From assembly GCA_021299615.1 (NCBI GenBank), contig JAJTHC010000152.1:1-12548 (forward strand): 12,548 bases of DNA, written 5' to 3'. A program made the position numbers and the translations under genes. Positions 12,450-12,548 of this stretch are shown here, in pieces (position 1 is the stretch's first letter; each line of letters begins with the position of its first letter). This DNA comes from Vampirovibrionales bacterium (GTDB lineage Bacteria; Cyanobacteriota; Vampirovibrionia; Vampirovibrionales; JAJTHC01). Below the pieces are notes generated by a model. That model had not been told where the DNA came from and made no database searches. It saw only the letters and a program-made list of their open reading frames with translations.

Positions 12450-12548
12450 TTAAGACTTGGCATTATGATTGCTCTTCGGAGGCGTCACTTTTTTGGACAA
12501 GTTCCCCACTTTAGACAAGGTATCACTTACCGCAGGATGAGTATTCAC
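12450..12548 (-). CDS. C-terminal end of an unidentified gene entering from the right
   Basis: An open frame from the window edge gives 32 residues ending KKVTPPKSNHNAKS and a TAA whose last base is the first base of a possible downstream ATG (TAATG). The same one-base overlap joins fabH and fabD. The fragment is too short to identify. The tight junction is the main reason to believe it is a real gene in an operon with the TPR protein. Confidence 0.4.
   Translation of the reverse strand: MNTHPAVSDTLSKVGNLSKKVTPPKSNHNAKS

Overview
The window is about 12.5 kb of bacterial chromosome with moderate GC content. Its first 5.7 kb is a minus-strand type II fatty-acid synthesis operon, read rpmF-plsX-fabH-fabD-fabG-acpP-fabF, with fabF running off the left edge. 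The organism is not certain. All three tRNA genes lack an encoded CCA end. The tRNA-Pro(GGG) looks cyanobacterial in type. L32 has the four-cysteine zinc form. These signs are compatible with the Cyanobacteriota/Melainabacteria (Vampirovibrionia) branch and argue against an E. coli-like gammaproteobacterium, whose cluster has the same order but whose tRNAs encode CCA. This placement is an inference of low to moderate confidence.

Layout. 1-5666 (minus): fatty-acid and phospholipid precursor synthesis coupled to ribosomal protein L32, with tight spacing, a one-base TAATG overlap between fabH and fabD, and hairpins between rpmF/plsX and acpP/fabF. 5667-7051: an RNA-gene and repeat zone with tRNA-Gln(TTG, plus), tRNA-Leu(TAA, minus) and tRNA-Pro(GGG, plus). 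Each has a recognisable promoter and the first two have terminators. Between them lie three snap-back, MITE-like elements. 7136-8968 (plus): a three-domain M24 Xaa-Pro aminopeptidase whose last codons lie inside a fourth hairpin-rich repeat (8958-9132). 9280-9561 (plus): a small one-helix membrane protein with a coiled coil. 9714-10421 (plus): an M14-type (MpaA/DUF2817-like) zinc carboxypeptidase. 10418-11308 (minus): an unrecognised, AT-richer membrane-anchored protein with an HELNH zincin motif. 11405-11713 (plus): pterin-4a-carbinolamine dehydratase. 11674-12426 (minus): a TPR protein, preceded by the last 32 codons of another minus-strand gene.

How the genes work together. PlsX and the Fab enzymes use acyl-ACP. 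FabD loads malonate on ACP, FabH starts chains, FabF extends them and FabG performs the first reduction. PlsX converts acyl-ACP to acyl-phosphate for phospholipid synthesis. The right half is a looser collection of peptidases and single genes with no evident shared pathway.

The most unusual content is the nest of snap-back repeats at 6095-6888. A 143-bp element lies inside a 151-bp hairpin element between TA dinucleotides, and removing it restores the host's inverted repeat. A 69-bp core is shared, 66/69 identical, by two elements with entirely different ends. A similar apical stem-loop recurs in the third element with a compensatory base-pair change. Other points worth a look are the His-rich tail on L32, alternative hairpins between rpmF and plsX, and the HELNH membrane protein.
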